64,000 bases of DNA from Oenococcus kitaharae (GTDB lineage: Bacteria; Bacillota; Bacilli; Lactobacillales; Lactobacillaceae). A program made the position numbers and the translations under genes. The notes beneath the pieces were generated by a model that saw nothing but the letters and a program-made list of their open reading frames with translations, searched no databases and was not told where the DNA came from. Numbering within the stretch: the stretch's first letter is position 1; each line of letters starts with the position of its first letter. Below are positions 1-8,432 of this stretch, piece by piece. The stretch spans positions 124,001 through 188,000 of the forward strand of contig NZ_JANJQP010000001.1 in the NCBI RefSeq assembly GCF_025758695.1, written 5' to 3'.

Positions 1-151
1 TATTCGGCTGAACCCAATTCAAAAGGGCCGGCCCAATGACAACACCCACGATTAATTGGCCTATCACGACTGGCAAATTGGCTTTGGCACTGAGCTGCCC
101 AGCCAGCGTTGTCATGAATAAAATCAAACATAAGATTCCTAAAAATGCCAT
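1..151 (-). CDS. Cation:proton antiporter, N-terminal fragment (runs off window)
   Basis: Reading from 151 toward base 1 gives about 50 residues starting MAFLGILCLILFMTTLAGQL and continuing through a glycine-rich stretch (VIGQLIVGVVIGPALLNW). This is the usual N-terminus of CPA2-type Na+/H+ or K+/H+ exchangers (Kef/NapA family): a first membrane helix, then a broken helix with the GQ..VG...GP pattern. Such proteins exchange monovalent cations for protons in the cytoplasmic membrane. An AAGGAG ribosome binding site lies at about 158-163, which fixes the ATG at 151. The rest of the gene is outside the window, so the substrate cannot be assigned. Confidence 0.75.
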   Translation of the reverse strand, partial: MAFLGILCLILFMTTLAGQLSAKANLPVVIGQLIVGVVIGPALLNWVQPN

Positions 152-210
152 TTTCCGCTCCTTAATATAAAAAACCACTGACAATCAAAAATTCCTGGTA
201 ACCCAACCAG

Positions 211-237
211 AAAAAATTCTTGAAAGCAGCGGCTTCA
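211..237 (-). terminator. Probable terminator of the alcohol dehydrogenase gene
   Basis: On the minus strand a short, slightly bulged stem (TTGAAGC pairing with GCTTTCAA) is followed by a T-rich run (GAATTTTTTC). It lies about 75 bases past the stop codon at 310. The stem is short, so its strength is uncertain. The rest of 152-309 holds only the upstream region of the antiporter gene. Confidence 0.45.
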
Positions 238-309
238 ACCTAAATATATCTTTAATTACTTTGATTCTATCATGAAGCGATTTGTAATCGGCTTTGCTGA
301 TAACGCGTT

Positions 310-1368
310 TTAATTTTCGGAACTTATCTGCAGCACACAAGCGCCAGCAGCATCGCCCTTAGAAACTCTTATCAGCGCTTTTAAGGCATCTTTTAAAGCG
401 TATTTATGAATTGTTGGATAAATATCCAGCCGCGAGGCCAAAGTCAGGAATTCTTCACCGTCTCGGCGGGTGTTGCTTTCGACACTGGTTACAGATTTTT
501 CATGAAAAAGATGTTTTTCATAATTCAAGTCGTGGATGTCGCTCATATGAATACCAGCCGAAACAACCGTACCTCCTGGTGCGACAGCTGTTAAGGCGGC
601 CGGAATCAAGTCACCGACTGGCGCAAAAATAATTGCTGAATCCAAAGGCACGGGTGATGGATCTAAATCACCTTGCGCAGAAGCAGCTCCCAAACTCAAA
701 GCGAATTTTTTCGCATCTTCGCCCCGCGTAAAGACGTGAACCTGTGTACCTTGAGCAATCGCCAACTGTGCTGTCAAGTGTGCTGAATTGCCAAATCCAT
801 AGATACCCAAACTGCCACCAGCGGGAATTTGCGCCCGTTTCAAAGCACGATAGCCAATAATTCCGGCACACAAAAGTGGTGCTGCTGCCTGCGAGTCGAA
901 TTGATGAGGGATGCGGTAGGCATAGCCTTCAGGAACGGTTGCATACTCAGCGTACCCGCCGTCAGCATCCCAGCCTGTGTAGACTGATTTTTTACATAGA
1001 TTTTCTCGACCAGAACGGCAGTATTTGCAGACACCGCAAGTATGACGCAGCCAAGGAATTCCAATCCGGTCACCAATCGCAAAACGGCTGGCGCCAGGTC
1101 CTTCTTTGACCACTTTGCCGATAATCTGGTGGCCTGGAATCAGATTCTGACGATGAATCGGCAGGTCGCCTTCGATTACATGCAGATCGGTTCGGCAGAT
1201 GCCGCAGACAATCACTTTGACCAGGACTTCACCTGGGCCGGGGATGGGTACTGGCCGTTTTACAAAACGAATCGGTGCTGTGGGACCAACTATTGGACCG
1301 TTTTGAATGATTTCCCAAGCAGCCATTTCTTTGGGAATTTTAATTTCCGATGTTGTTTTTTCAGTCAT
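310..1368 (-). CDS. Zinc-dependent alcohol dehydrogenase (MDR family)
   Basis: A medium-chain NAD(P)-dependent dehydrogenase of 352 residues that interconverts alcohols and aldehydes or ketones. Visible features are the catalytic zinc ligands (C-G-I-C-R-T-D-L-H near the N-terminus and G-H-Q about 25 residues on), the structural zinc cluster C-G-V-C-K-Y-C-x7-C, and a glycine-rich Rossmann segment ([10 protein letters not shown]). The start at 1368 is chosen because GGAGGG sits just upstream; the frame stays open to 1431 without a better site. Heterofermenters need such enzymes to reoxidise NADH via acetaldehyde, but the substrate here is not determined. It is a single-gene unit with its own promoter and terminator. 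Confidence 0.9.
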   Translation of the reverse strand: MTEKTTSEIKIPKEMAAWEIIQNGPIVGPTAPIRFVKRPVPIPGPGEVLVKVIVCGICRTDLHVIEGDLPIHRQNLIPGHQIIGKVVKEGPGASRFAIGDRIGIPWLRHTCGVCKYCRSGRENLCKKSVYTGWDADGGYAEYATVPEGYAYRIPHQFDSQAAAPLLCAGIIGYRALKRAQIPAGGSLGIYGFGNSAHLTAQLAIAQGTQVHVFTRGEDAKKFALSLGAASAQGDLDPSPVPLDSAIIFAPVGDLIPAALTAVAPGGTVVSAGIHMSDIHDLNYEKHLFHEKSVTSVESNTRRDGEEFLTLASRLDIYPTIHKYALKDALKALIRVSKGDAAGACVLQISSEN

Positions 1369-1398
1369 GATTTCCCTCCATTTTTTCTTTTCGCCACT

Positions 1399-1426
1399 AG
1401 TATAGTCTGAAAATATGACAATCAAA
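1399..1426 (-). promoter_or_regulatory. Candidate promoter of the alcohol dehydrogenase gene
   Basis: On the minus strand a TATACT -10 box (1399-1404) has a TTTGAT or TTGATT -35-like hexamer 15-16 bases upstream (1420-1426). The spacing is slightly short. It is about 30 bases upstream of the start codon. Confidence 0.45.
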
Positions 1427-1504
1427 ATCACTTATTGGCTGGTAAGTTTGGACGAGCATGGCGCAGACAGCTAAGCCGATAACCGCTTCTTCATATGAAG
1501 TGTT

Positions 1505-1532
1505 TTGCCTATCTCGGATATTGTATGATAAT
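1505..1532 (+). promoter_or_regulatory. Candidate promoter of the ECF transporter operon
   Basis: TTGCCT at 1505-1510 and GATAAT at 1527-1532 are 16 bases apart, leaving an untranslated leader of about 80 bases before the S-component gene. A perfect 12-base palindrome (CTTCATATGAAG, 1489-1500) lies just upstream of the -35 and could be an operator. I could not fold the leader into a known riboswitch. Confidence 0.4.
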
Positions 1533-1621
1533 GATTGACCGGTTCTTAAGATCTTTTTGATCATCAAGACTGGCGGCAAGGCGGCTGCATGATAAAAAAG
1601 CCATGCTAGAGGAGTATTCAG

Positions 1622-2221
1622 ATGATTAGAAAGACCAGAGCTTTTAAACTAGCTATTTTGGCACTGTTTATCGCCTTTATTCTGATTCAAAATTTCGTTC
1701 CTTTGTTCGGTTATATTCCGATCGGGCCATTAAGTTTGACAACCATTCACATTACGGTCATCATTGCGGCAATTGTCTTAGGACCTTTGCCGGGCGGTAT
1801 TTTAGGCGGAGTCTGGGGACTGCTTTCGTTAATTCGTGCCTTTGCTGCCCCGACCAGCCCGGTTGAGCCGCTAATTTTCACGAATCCACTGATTGCTATT
1901 CTGCCGCGAATTCTGATCGCAATTGTGGCTGCTTATTTATTTATTTTCTTAACCAAGATCCGGGTTAAAAAAGCCTTTGCTATGATGCTGGCTGGGTTAG
2001 CGGGTGCATTGACTAATACTGTACTGGTTTTGGGTATGATTTATCTGTTTTACCGCACGCCGGAAGTCGCTAGTGCATATGGGGTGGCTAATCCTTCGCT
2101 GATTGGCGGACTGCTGTTGACTGTCATTGGGACTAATGGCATTCCAGAAGCTATTTTAGCTGCCATTGTGACACCGGTCATTGCATTACCACTCTATCAG
2201 TATGTCCACAAAGCTGATTGA
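1622..2221 (+). CDS. ECF transporter S component, probably pantothenate-specific (PanT-like)
   Basis: An integral membrane protein of 199 residues with about six hydrophobic segments. It carries the ECF S-component hallmarks: a glycine/proline-rich loop after the first helices (GYIPIGPLSLTTIHI...LGPLPGG) and small-residue helices that dock on EcfT. S components bind a vitamin and pair with the EcfA-EcfA'-EcfT energising module, which here follows directly. The family shows from sequence. The substrate is inferred from neighbours, because CoaBC and CoaA, the next pantothenate-using enzymes, lie about 4-6 kb downstream. AGAGGAG lies just before the ATG. Other vitamins cannot be excluded from sequence alone. 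Confidence 0.75.
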   Translation: MIRKTRAFKLAILALFIAFILIQNFVPLFGYIPIGPLSLTTIHITVIIAAIVLGPLPGGILGGVWGLLSLIRAFAAPTSPVEPLIFTNPLIAILPRILIAIVAAYLFIFLTKIRVKKAFAMMLAGLAGALTNTVLVLGMIYLFYRTPEVASAYGVANPSLIGGLLLTVIGTNGIPEAILAAIVTPVIALPLYQYVHKAD

Positions 2222-2250
2222 AGTTCTTATAAAAAGCAGGAGGAATAAGA

Positions 2251-3093
2251 TTGGCTGACGCTCTGATCGAAGTAAAAAATTTATCATTCCGCTACGCTCA
2301 GCACGATAGTATGACGTTAGACCACCTCAGCCTGTCTGTTGAAAAGGGCAGTTGGACGACAATTGTTGGCCGAAACGGCAGCGGTAAATCTACCTTGATC
2401 AAACTTCTTACTGGCCTATTAGAAAATAAATCACAGGATGCGATTAGCCTGTTTGGCCGGGTTTTGAGTGAAGATACTGTAGACAAGATACGTTTGCATA
2501 TCGGTCTCGTTTTGCAGAATCCCGATAATCAATTTGTCGGACCGACTGTCGCTGATGATGTTGCTTTTGGCTTGGAAAATTTAGACTTAAGCCGTGGCCA
2601 CATGGAACAGAGAGTCAAAGAGGCTTTGGAAAATGTGGGGATGCTGGATTTTTACGACTGGGAGCCGGCGCGTTTATCCGGAGGACAAAAACAGCGTGTT
2701 GCTTTGGCCGGCGTACTGGCTTTACATTCTGACCTGATTATTTTAGATGAGGCAACCAGTATGATCGATCCGATAGGAAGACAATCTTTACTGGCTTTAG
2801 TCAAACAGCTTCAAAATCGTTTTGGGATGACGATTTTGTCTGTCACGCATGACATTGAAGAGACATTTTTGGCCGATCAAATTCTTGTGATGGATCATGG
2901 CGGCGTTGCTTTACAAGGCAGGCCGTCGCAAATTCTCATTGAAGATCAGGCTCTGTCAGGATTTGGTATAGAACTGCCCTTGAGCCGCACAGTTCAGCGC
3001 GACTTATTGGCTTTATCAATAGCATTACCATCGGGCTATTTAAGCGAAGAGGAGTTGATAGATCAATTATGGCAATTGTATTCAAAGAAGTGA
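2251..3093 (+). CDS. ecfA1: ECF transporter ATPase EcfA1
   Basis: A 280-residue ABC ATPase, one half of the heterodimeric motor of an energy-coupling-factor vitamin importer. Walker A is GRNGSGKS, the Q-loop lies in VLQNPDNQ, the signature is LSGGQKQRVALAG, and Walker B reads LIILDEATSMIDP; that last sequence is typical of EcfA1 rather than EcfA2. The start codon is TTG at 2251, supported by AGGAGG at 2238-2243. The gene follows the S component by 29 bases and overlaps ecfA2 by 25 bases, so the four genes 1622-4743 form one operon with coupled translation. Confidence 0.95.
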   Translation: MADALIEVKNLSFRYAQHDSMTLDHLSLSVEKGSWTTIVGRNGSGKSTLIKLLTGLLENKSQDAISLFGRVLSEDTVDKIRLHIGLVLQNPDNQFVGPTVADDVAFGLENLDLSRGHMEQRVKEALENVGMLDFYDWEPARLSGGQKQRVALAGVLALHSDLIILDEATSMIDPIGRQSLLALVKQLQNRFGMTILSVTHDIEETFLADQILVMDHGGVALQGRPSQILIEDQALSGFGIELPLSRTVQRDLLALSIALPSGYLSEEELIDQLWQLYSKK

Positions 3094-3959
3094 ATTACAG
3101 CTATCAATCGAAAACACCGAATGCTTTTCAGCTATTAAAAAATGTCAGTTTTCGTCTGGCAGACGGCTCTTTTACAGCTTTGCTCGGACAGACAGGAAGC
3201 GGCAAGACAACGCTTTTAAAACATATTAACGGTTTATTAAAGCCTAGCAGCGGCCAGGTCATAGTCGGCGATCAAATCATTAGCTCTAAGACATCGGAAA
3301 AAGATTTGGCTGATTTGAGAAAAAACGTGGGTTTTTTATTTCAATTTCCGGAAACGCAATTGTTTGCCCCAACTGTTCTGCAGGATGTTGCTTTTGGGCC
3401 GGAAAATTTCGGTCAAACAAAGCCATCGGCCGAACAGATTGCCAAAAAGACACTAGAGATGTTGGGCTTTGATATGACACTTCTTAATCAATCGCCAATC
3501 AATTTATCCGGCGGCCAGCAGCGTTTAGCGGCTTTGGCTGGTGTTTTAGCGACTGAACCTCAAATTCTGCTTTTAGATGAACCGACTGCAGGCTTGGATC
3601 CTTCGACAGCCAAACGCGTGATGATATTATTTAAGAAATTGCAGCAGGAAAAACATTTAACGATTTTGATGGCAACGCATGATATGGACGCTGCAGCGGA
3701 ATTCGCCGATCAAATTTTGTTGATGCAGCAGGGAAAATTAGTCAAACAAGCAGCGCCCAAAGACATGTTCCAGGAAAAAGAACTTGTTTTTCAAAAAATC
3801 CTAGCCCTGCCGAAGGTGACCACATTTGCCATCAGATTTGCTGCTAAGACAGGATACACGAACCAGAAGCTGCCCATTAGTGAAAAAGAGCTGATTTCGT
3901 TTTTACAGCGAGCGTTATCACAAGACCCCTCAGGAAAGGAAACAACGCCGCATGCCTGA
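3069..3959 (+). CDS. ecfA2: ECF transporter ATPase EcfA2
   Basis: A 296-residue ABC ATPase, partner of EcfA1. Walker A is GQTGSGKTT, the Q-loop region is LFQFPETQLF, the signature is LSGGQQRLAALAG and Walker B is LLLDEPTAGLDP; the last two are characteristic of EcfA2. The ATG at 3069 lies inside the 3' end of ecfA1, with GAGGAG about 14 bases before it, also inside ecfA1. The 3' end overlaps ecfT by 8 bases. Confidence 0.95.
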   Translation: MAIVFKEVNYSYQSKTPNAFQLLKNVSFRLADGSFTALLGQTGSGKTTLLKHINGLLKPSSGQVIVGDQIISSKTSEKDLADLRKNVGFLFQFPETQLFAPTVLQDVAFGPENFGQTKPSAEQIAKKTLEMLGFDMTLLNQSPINLSGGQQRLAALAGVLATEPQILLLDEPTAGLDPSTAKRVMILFKKLQQEKHLTILMATHDMDAAAEFADQILLMQQGKLVKQAAPKDMFQEKELVFQKILALPKVTTFAIRFAAKTGYTNQKLPISEKELISFLQRALSQDPSGKETTPHA

Positions 3960-4743
3960 TTTTATTTTTGGCCAGTTTATGCCTGGCAAATCTTTCATTC
4001 ACGATCTTGATGCGCGAAATAAGTTGATTTCTGTTTTGTTGATCGTTGCTTTGGACCTTTTGACAACCTCTTGGCTTTGGCTGTTTCTCTTTTTACTTAT
4101 TAGTCTATTATCGATTAGACTTGCCAGACTGAATTTGAACTTCTTCTTTCGCGGTATTCGATTTTTTGTTTTTATGATTTTTTTAACGGCCGTTCTTCAG
4201 CTGCTTTTCAGCCGTGGCGGGCAAGTTATTTTTAGTTGGGGATTTTTACAGCTGACACAGATGGGCCTTCAAACCGGCGTGATTTTTTTTCTCCGTTTTT
4301 TAACGGCTCTTGTTGCGATGACTGTGTTCTTATTGACAACTTCACCAATTGCCATTAGCGATACTTTGGCCTTTTTCCTCTCACCCTTGAAAATTTTAAA
4401 ATTACCGGTCGATGATATCACGCTGACTCTCTCGATTGCTTTGCGTTTCGTGCCGACAATGATTGCCACATTCTCCAGTATTTTGGATGCACAAAAATCC
4501 AGAGGGGCAGTTTTCAATCGCGGATCTCTGCTGCATCGTATGAAAATGTATATCCCTGTGATGGCACCGCTATTTTTGAATAGTGTTAAACGTGCCGAAG
4601 ACTTGGCAGCTGCGATGATTATGCGTGGCTATACAGATGGCCGGCAGCGTACGCGTTTCCGTGTGATGCATTGGCGGCTGGTGGATACGATTGTTATGGC
4701 TGCATGGCTGCCGATTATTTTACTGCTGTTTATTACACGATAA
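3952..4743 (+). CDS. ecfT: ECF transporter transmembrane component EcfT
   Basis: A 263-residue membrane protein that couples ATP hydrolysis by EcfA1A2 to toppling of the S component. N-terminal hydrophobic helices precede a C-terminal cytoplasmic coupling region. The first conserved helix motif appears as AQKSRG (usually A-[QR]-x-[ST]-R-G) near residue 182, and the second as AAAMIMRGYTDG, the usual A-x-x-x-R-G. It is the last gene of the operon, with no clear terminator before the next gene. Confidence 0.93.
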   Translation: MPDFIFGQFMPGKSFIHDLDARNKLISVLLIVALDLLTTSWLWLFLFLLISLLSIRLARLNLNFFFRGIRFFVFMIFLTAVLQLLFSRGGQVIFSWGFLQLTQMGLQTGVIFFLRFLTALVAMTVFLLTTSPIAISDTLAFFLSPLKILKLPVDDITLTLSIALRFVPTMIATFSSILDAQKSRGAVFNRGSLLHRMKMYIPVMAPLFLNSVKRAEDLAAAMIMRGYTDGRQRTRFRVMHWRLVDTIVMAAWLPIILLLFITR

Positions 4744-4821
4744 AATAATGCTGTAAATTGTTTGAAATTCTTTTTTGTTAGAATAAACGATAATCGTATC
4801 TCACTTGATTTCGAGTTGGCC

Positions 4822-6324
4822 ATGATTTGGGTAAAAGCACGCACAACTAGACAAGGGAAATTCAACTATGAAAATCTTCTTCGATGGATTTTATTTTTCC
4901 TGCTGATTTTTTTATTAAACAATCTATTTTTACCAACAAAGTCTATACAAGCTGAATCTACAGGCAGCACAAGACCATCTGCACCCTCTGTGCCATTAGC
5001 ACCGCAGACCCCAGCTCCGGGTCAAACTGATTCGGCGATGGATGAAAACACACCAATCGAAAACCTCAATCTTGATCCCGTTATTCAAAAAATTGCTGTC
5101 CAAACCATTCGAAAGAGTAAGCCAATTGGATCGATTACCTTAGCTGATTGTTCGAACACTGATATCACGATTCCGACTGATCAGTTTCTGCAAATCACGA
5201 GCACAGCTGGGCTGGAATATTTTAGATCAATTCGCATTGAAGTTTTAGCAGATAAAAATAACGAAGCCCTTTGGAATAAATCAGGGTCGTTTTCTTGGTC
5301 ACAATGGTTTGGCACAGCCAAAGATTTTCAAAGCAAGACAACCTTAGTCTTGGCCCACGATTTACGACTAATTTTTCCCAGTGGTTTTCAATTTGCTTCG
5401 CTAAAAGAATTTAAGTCGATTGAGATCGCTCCGTTGACTATTTGGCGCTCGAATGCGGCTCTGCACCTGAATCCTGCTAACTATCGTCATTTTCAAATTT
5501 CGACTGCGAATTTAGGTATCCCGAATCTGGATGAAAATTGGAAAATTCAGGGTGAAGGCAGCCATTTGACTGGATTTACAGATTCAAATATTTCCTACAC
5601 GGCTAAGCCCTCAGATGACGGCACTCAGATTGATTTTACTTTGAACAATCCAGACTCAGTATCTTATAGAGATTTGTCCGACCAGAACTACGCCTTTAGG
5701 GAATCAGGGAGCAGTTATCAAGGCGGTGTATCATTACCGATCCAAATTGATGGTTTCACTGGACCGTTTAGCCTTCTCTTTAATTTGTCTTTCGATAGCC
5801 AATCCTCTGCAGCTGCACCAGTGACAGTCCAATATGTTGACGCTAGAGGTCAGAGTATTTCTCAAAGCAGCCTGATTCAGGGACAGATCGGTGATAGTTA
5901 TACAGCGGTTAGAAAAAATATTGACGGCTACTATTTTCAGGAAGTTAGAGGACAGACAAGTGGTCAGCTGAGTCAACAGGGCCAGCTGGTTGTCTTTATC
6001 TATGCAAAAATTAATAGCAGTACAGCTGCGAGTTCACGGCCGGATCCAGCCAGTAAGCAAAGCGGTTCGGTCGCTGCTTCTAAAAAAAACAAATCTAGTT
6101 CAGCTGCAGCATCTTCGGCCTTACAGAGCTCGCAGTTAACCTTAGGTAATACAACCTCTGTCAGCTCCACTGAGCCAACTTTGTTGTTGACTAATCAACA
6201 TAAAAAAGGGCAGTTATCGATTGTCGGACAAATATTTCAGACGATTTTAGAAACCGCTGCTGTGATAGTTGCTGTGTTTGCCACTATTTATGTTTATACG
6301 AAAATCAAAAAAAAGCGGGAATAA
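4822..6324 (+). CDS. Secreted, membrane-anchored protein with a MucBP-like domain
   Basis: About 500 residues. The N-terminus has a basic stretch then a hydrophobic core (LLRWILFFLLIFLLNNLF) ending near K-S-I-Q-A, a plausible signal peptide. An acidic, proline-rich linker follows, then a large unrecognised domain. Near residues 330-400 is a segment (VTVQYVDARGQSIS ... GYYFQEVRG) matching the MucBP/mucin-binding repeat pattern. A Ser/Ala/Lys-rich spacer, one C-terminal membrane helix and a KKKRE tail close the protein. There is no LPxTG motif, so it is held by the C-terminal helix rather than sortase. The frame also allows a TTG at 4762, but a TAGAAT box at 4779-4784 suggests transcription begins later, favouring the ATG at 4822. 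Role unknown; adhesion is only a guess. Confidence 0.7.
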   Translation: MIWVKARTTRQGKFNYENLLRWILFFLLIFLLNNLFLPTKSIQAESTGSTRPSAPSVPLAPQTPAPGQTDSAMDENTPIENLNLDPVIQKIAVQTIRKSKPIGSITLADCSNTDITIPTDQFLQITSTAGLEYFRSIRIEVLADKNNEALWNKSGSFSWSQWFGTAKDFQSKTTLVLAHDLRLIFPSGFQFASLKEFKSIEIAPLTIWRSNAALHLNPANYRHFQISTANLGIPNLDENWKIQGEGSHLTGFTDSNISYTAKPSDDGTQIDFTLNNPDSVSYRDLSDQNYAFRESGSSYQGGVSLPIQIDGFTGPFSLLFNLSFDSQSSAAAPVTVQYVDARGQSISQSSLIQGQIGDSYTAVRKNIDGYYFQEVRGQTSGQLSQQGQLVVFIYAKINSSTAASSRPDPASKQSGSVAASKKNKSSSAAASSALQSSQLTLGNTTSVSSTEPTLLLTNQHKKGQLSIVGQIFQTILETAAVIVAVFATIYVYTKIKKKRE

Positions 6325-6328
6325 TCGC

Positions 6329-7525
6329 TTATTGAATACTATTTGAAATTTCAGCCATAATACCGCGCGCTAGTTTCAGCTTATTTTGCAAGGGCAGGTT
6401 AATGGCTGCTTTTTTGTTTTGAAAAATTGTGACTTGATTTTGATCGCTGTTAAATCCAGATGCTGTACTTGAGACATCATTTGCGACAATCATATCAGCA
6501 TGCTTTTTCACCAGTTTTTCCTGTGCATAAGCCGCTAAATTCTGCGTTTCCGCCGCAAAGCCGACAACGAATTGATGATCTGTTTTGTGTGAACCAGCAT
6601 CGGCTAAGATATCGGGATTCTGCTGCAAAACAAGTGTTAGGCCATTTTTTCCTGTTTTTTTAATTTTTTCTTTGGCAGGATGGACAACCCGATAATCAGA
6701 AACAGCTGCGGCCGAGATGAAAATATCTTGTTGGGGGAATTTTTCTTGGACTACTTGCAGCATCTCTTGGGCATTTTCTACCTTAATCAAAGATACTGAA
6801 TAGGGCAGATGGCGGATTTGAGTTGCAATCAGAGTGACTTTGGCACCGGCCTCAGCGGCTGCTTGTGCCAGTGCGTAGCCCATTTTTCCTGACGACCGGT
6901 TGCTGATATAACGGACTGGATCAATAGCTTCTCGCGTGCCGCCAGCCGTAATCAGGATATTTTTACCTTGCAAAGAGCCCTTTTCTGCCAAAAGGCGTAT
7001 CTGTGCTTGCTCTAAGATATCCTCGGGTTCGGGTAAACGACCCTTAGCTTCGTAACCTTCAGCTAAGAAGCCATCGACTGGGTCGATAATGAGAATACCG
7101 TCTCTTTTCAGCTGCTGAATATTGCGGACCGTGGCAGGGTTATTCCACATCTGATCGTTCATTGCGGGCGCGAAGATTTTCTTGGCCTGGCTGGCCAGCA
7201 TGATCGTTGAGGCTGTGTCGTCAGCGATGCCATTGGCAATTTTAGCGATGATATCAGCACTTGCCGGCAGGACGAAAATATAATCAGCCCACTGTGCCCA
7301 TTCGATATGTGGCACACTGCCATCTTTTGCCTGAAAAATATCAGTGAGTACTGGAAAACGGCTTAATGTTGCAAAAGTCAGTGGACTAACAAACTTTTCT
7401 GCCGCTTGTGTCATAGACACGCGCACTTGAGCGCCTTGTTTTATCAGTAGTCTTAAAAAATAGGCGGACTTATAGGCTGCGATACTGCCGCTGACAATTA
7501 ATAAAATATGTTTATTTTGAAACAT
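6329..7525 (-). CDS. coaBC: Bifunctional CoaBC: PPC decarboxylase / phosphopantothenate-cysteine ligase
   Basis: 398 residues carrying two consecutive steps of coenzyme A synthesis: joining cysteine to 4'-phosphopantothenate (CoaB) and decarboxylating the product (CoaC). The N-terminal flavoprotein domain has GSIAAYKS, the N-P-A-T loop and an A-P-A-M-N segment near the catalytic region. The C-terminal CoaB domain begins about residue 185 with ILITAGGTREAIDPVRYISN and contains SAAAVSDYR. It ends 4 bases from the convergent surface-protein gene and lies 51 bases downstream of coaA on the same strand, so coaA-coaBC is a likely operon. Confidence 0.95.
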   Translation of the reverse strand: MFQNKHILLIVSGSIAAYKSAYFLRLLIKQGAQVRVSMTQAAEKFVSPLTFATLSRFPVLTDIFQAKDGSVPHIEWAQWADYIFVLPASADIIAKIANGIADDTASTIMLASQAKKIFAPAMNDQMWNNPATVRNIQQLKRDGILIIDPVDGFLAEGYEAKGRLPEPEDILEQAQIRLLAEKGSLQGKNILITAGGTREAIDPVRYISNRSSGKMGYALAQAAAEAGAKVTLIATQIRHLPYSVSLIKVENAQEMLQVVQEKFPQQDIFISAAAVSDYRVVHPAKEKIKKTGKNGLTLVLQQNPDILADAGSHKTDHQFVVGFAAETQNLAAYAQEKLVKKHADMIVANDVSSTASGFNSDQNQVTIFQNKKAAINLPLQNKLKLARGIMAEISNSIQ

Positions 7526-7576
7526 TGGCTTTCCTTTACTGATCCTATTTTCAATTATACGCGGCTTAAAATCGCC

Positions 7577-8281
7577 CTATTTTTGAAATATAATCCGATC
7601 AATTTCATGATTCTGCTTTTTATGAATAATGGCGTCAGCATTGGATTTTTGAGGTTCAATATAGGTTTTCAGGTTTTTAAGATTTGTTTGTGTCCATGTT
7701 TGCTGGATCAAGGACATAATTTCTGTGACAGGTTTTTTTGACAGGGAATAATAAAAGCTTCCTGGAATTTGCCGATTTTCCCGGATAAAAGACAAAGTCC
7801 GTTTTAAAAACCACTGATAAATGTTTTTTTCGTCAGCATCAATATAGATGGCATAGTCAGTTTTTTTAAGCCTTAAAGCCGTCACGCCTTCTACGATTAA
7901 AATCTTAGGCCGCTTTACAATGACAGTCCGTGAAGCATCAATATCATTGATTTCCTGCCTGTACAAGGGAATTTCGATCTGATCGTTTCCAGATCGCAGC
8001 TCGGCGATTTTGGATGACAATGCTTTTAAATCGTAGCTTTCCGGAAAACCTTTCTGGTTGAAAATCCCGCGCTCTTGTAAAACACGATTTGGATAAATAA
8101 AGGAATCGACTGACATAATCGATAGGGTTAGGCCAGGAAAACTTTTTTTCAATGACTCAGCCAGTTGTTTGGCGATTGTGCTTTTGCCAACTGAAACAGA
8201 ACCGCTGATGGCGATAACGAAGAATTTTTCCCAATTTTTTTTATATTTTCTGAGAATTGCGTCTGTTAATTGCTGCACCAT
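7577..8281 (-). CDS. coaA: Pantothenate kinase type I, short and diverged
   Basis: Phosphorylates pantothenate, the committed step to CoA. P-loop GSVSVGKST, VDSFIYPN, KGFPESYD and ILIVEGVTAL match CoaA motifs, and the C-terminal region after N-L-K aligns well with bacterial CoaA. The protein is only 234 residues against about 310 for the family: the P-loop starts near residue 27 instead of about 95, so an N-terminal block is missing and no upstream frame supplies it. By my alignment the family histidine of the P-[VL]-Y-S-H segment is a glutamine (PLYRQEIND), and the Y of W-Y-x-x-R is F, while the R is kept. No Shine-Dalgarno is visible; a CATAAT box lies 3 bases before the ATG. Confidence 0.85.
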   Translation of the reverse strand: MVQQLTDAILRKYKKNWEKFFVIAISGSVSVGKSTIAKQLAESLKKSFPGLTLSIMSVDSFIYPNRVLQERGIFNQKGFPESYDLKALSSKIAELRSGNDQIEIPLYRQEINDIDASRTVIVKRPKILIVEGVTALRLKKTDYAIYIDADEKNIYQWFLKRTLSFIRENRQIPGSFYYSLSKKPVTEIMSLIQQTWTQTNLKNLKTYIEPQKSNADAIIHKKQNHEIDRIIFQK

Positions 8282-8364
8282 TTAATTATGCAGCATATCA
8301 TAAGCACGCTTGTGAAGGAGAAGTGAAGTTTTATCGTATTTTTGAAATTTCCAATCAAATCCGA

Positions 8365-8405
8365 TTTACTTTTGGTAATGAATGACTTACTATCAAATAG
8401 TAAGT
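8365..8405 (+). promoter_or_regulatory. Promoter with perfect inverted-repeat operator before the NADP reductase gene
   Basis: TTTACT (8365-8370) and TACTAT (8388-8393) are 17 bases apart. The -10 lies within a perfect 9-base inverted repeat, ACTTACTAT-caa-ATAGTAAGT (8385-8405). Such an arrangement suits a dimeric repressor blocking RNA polymerase. The core resembles sites of HxlR/MarR-type redox regulators, but that is only a resemblance and no regulator gene is adjacent. Confidence 0.65.
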
Positions 8406-8432
8406 AAAAATAAAAAACAGGAGTAAATTCTA

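Noticed and set aside
1397-1579. A 60-codon minus-strand frame upstream of the alcohol dehydrogenase
   Set aside because: No Shine-Dalgarno, no homology I recognise, and it contains the probable promoter of the dehydrogenase gene.
4869-4905. An ATG with an upstream AAGGG in a different frame near the start of the surface protein
   Set aside because: It gives only 12 codons before a stop. The other frame encodes a good signal peptide, so a frameshift is not needed to explain the gene.
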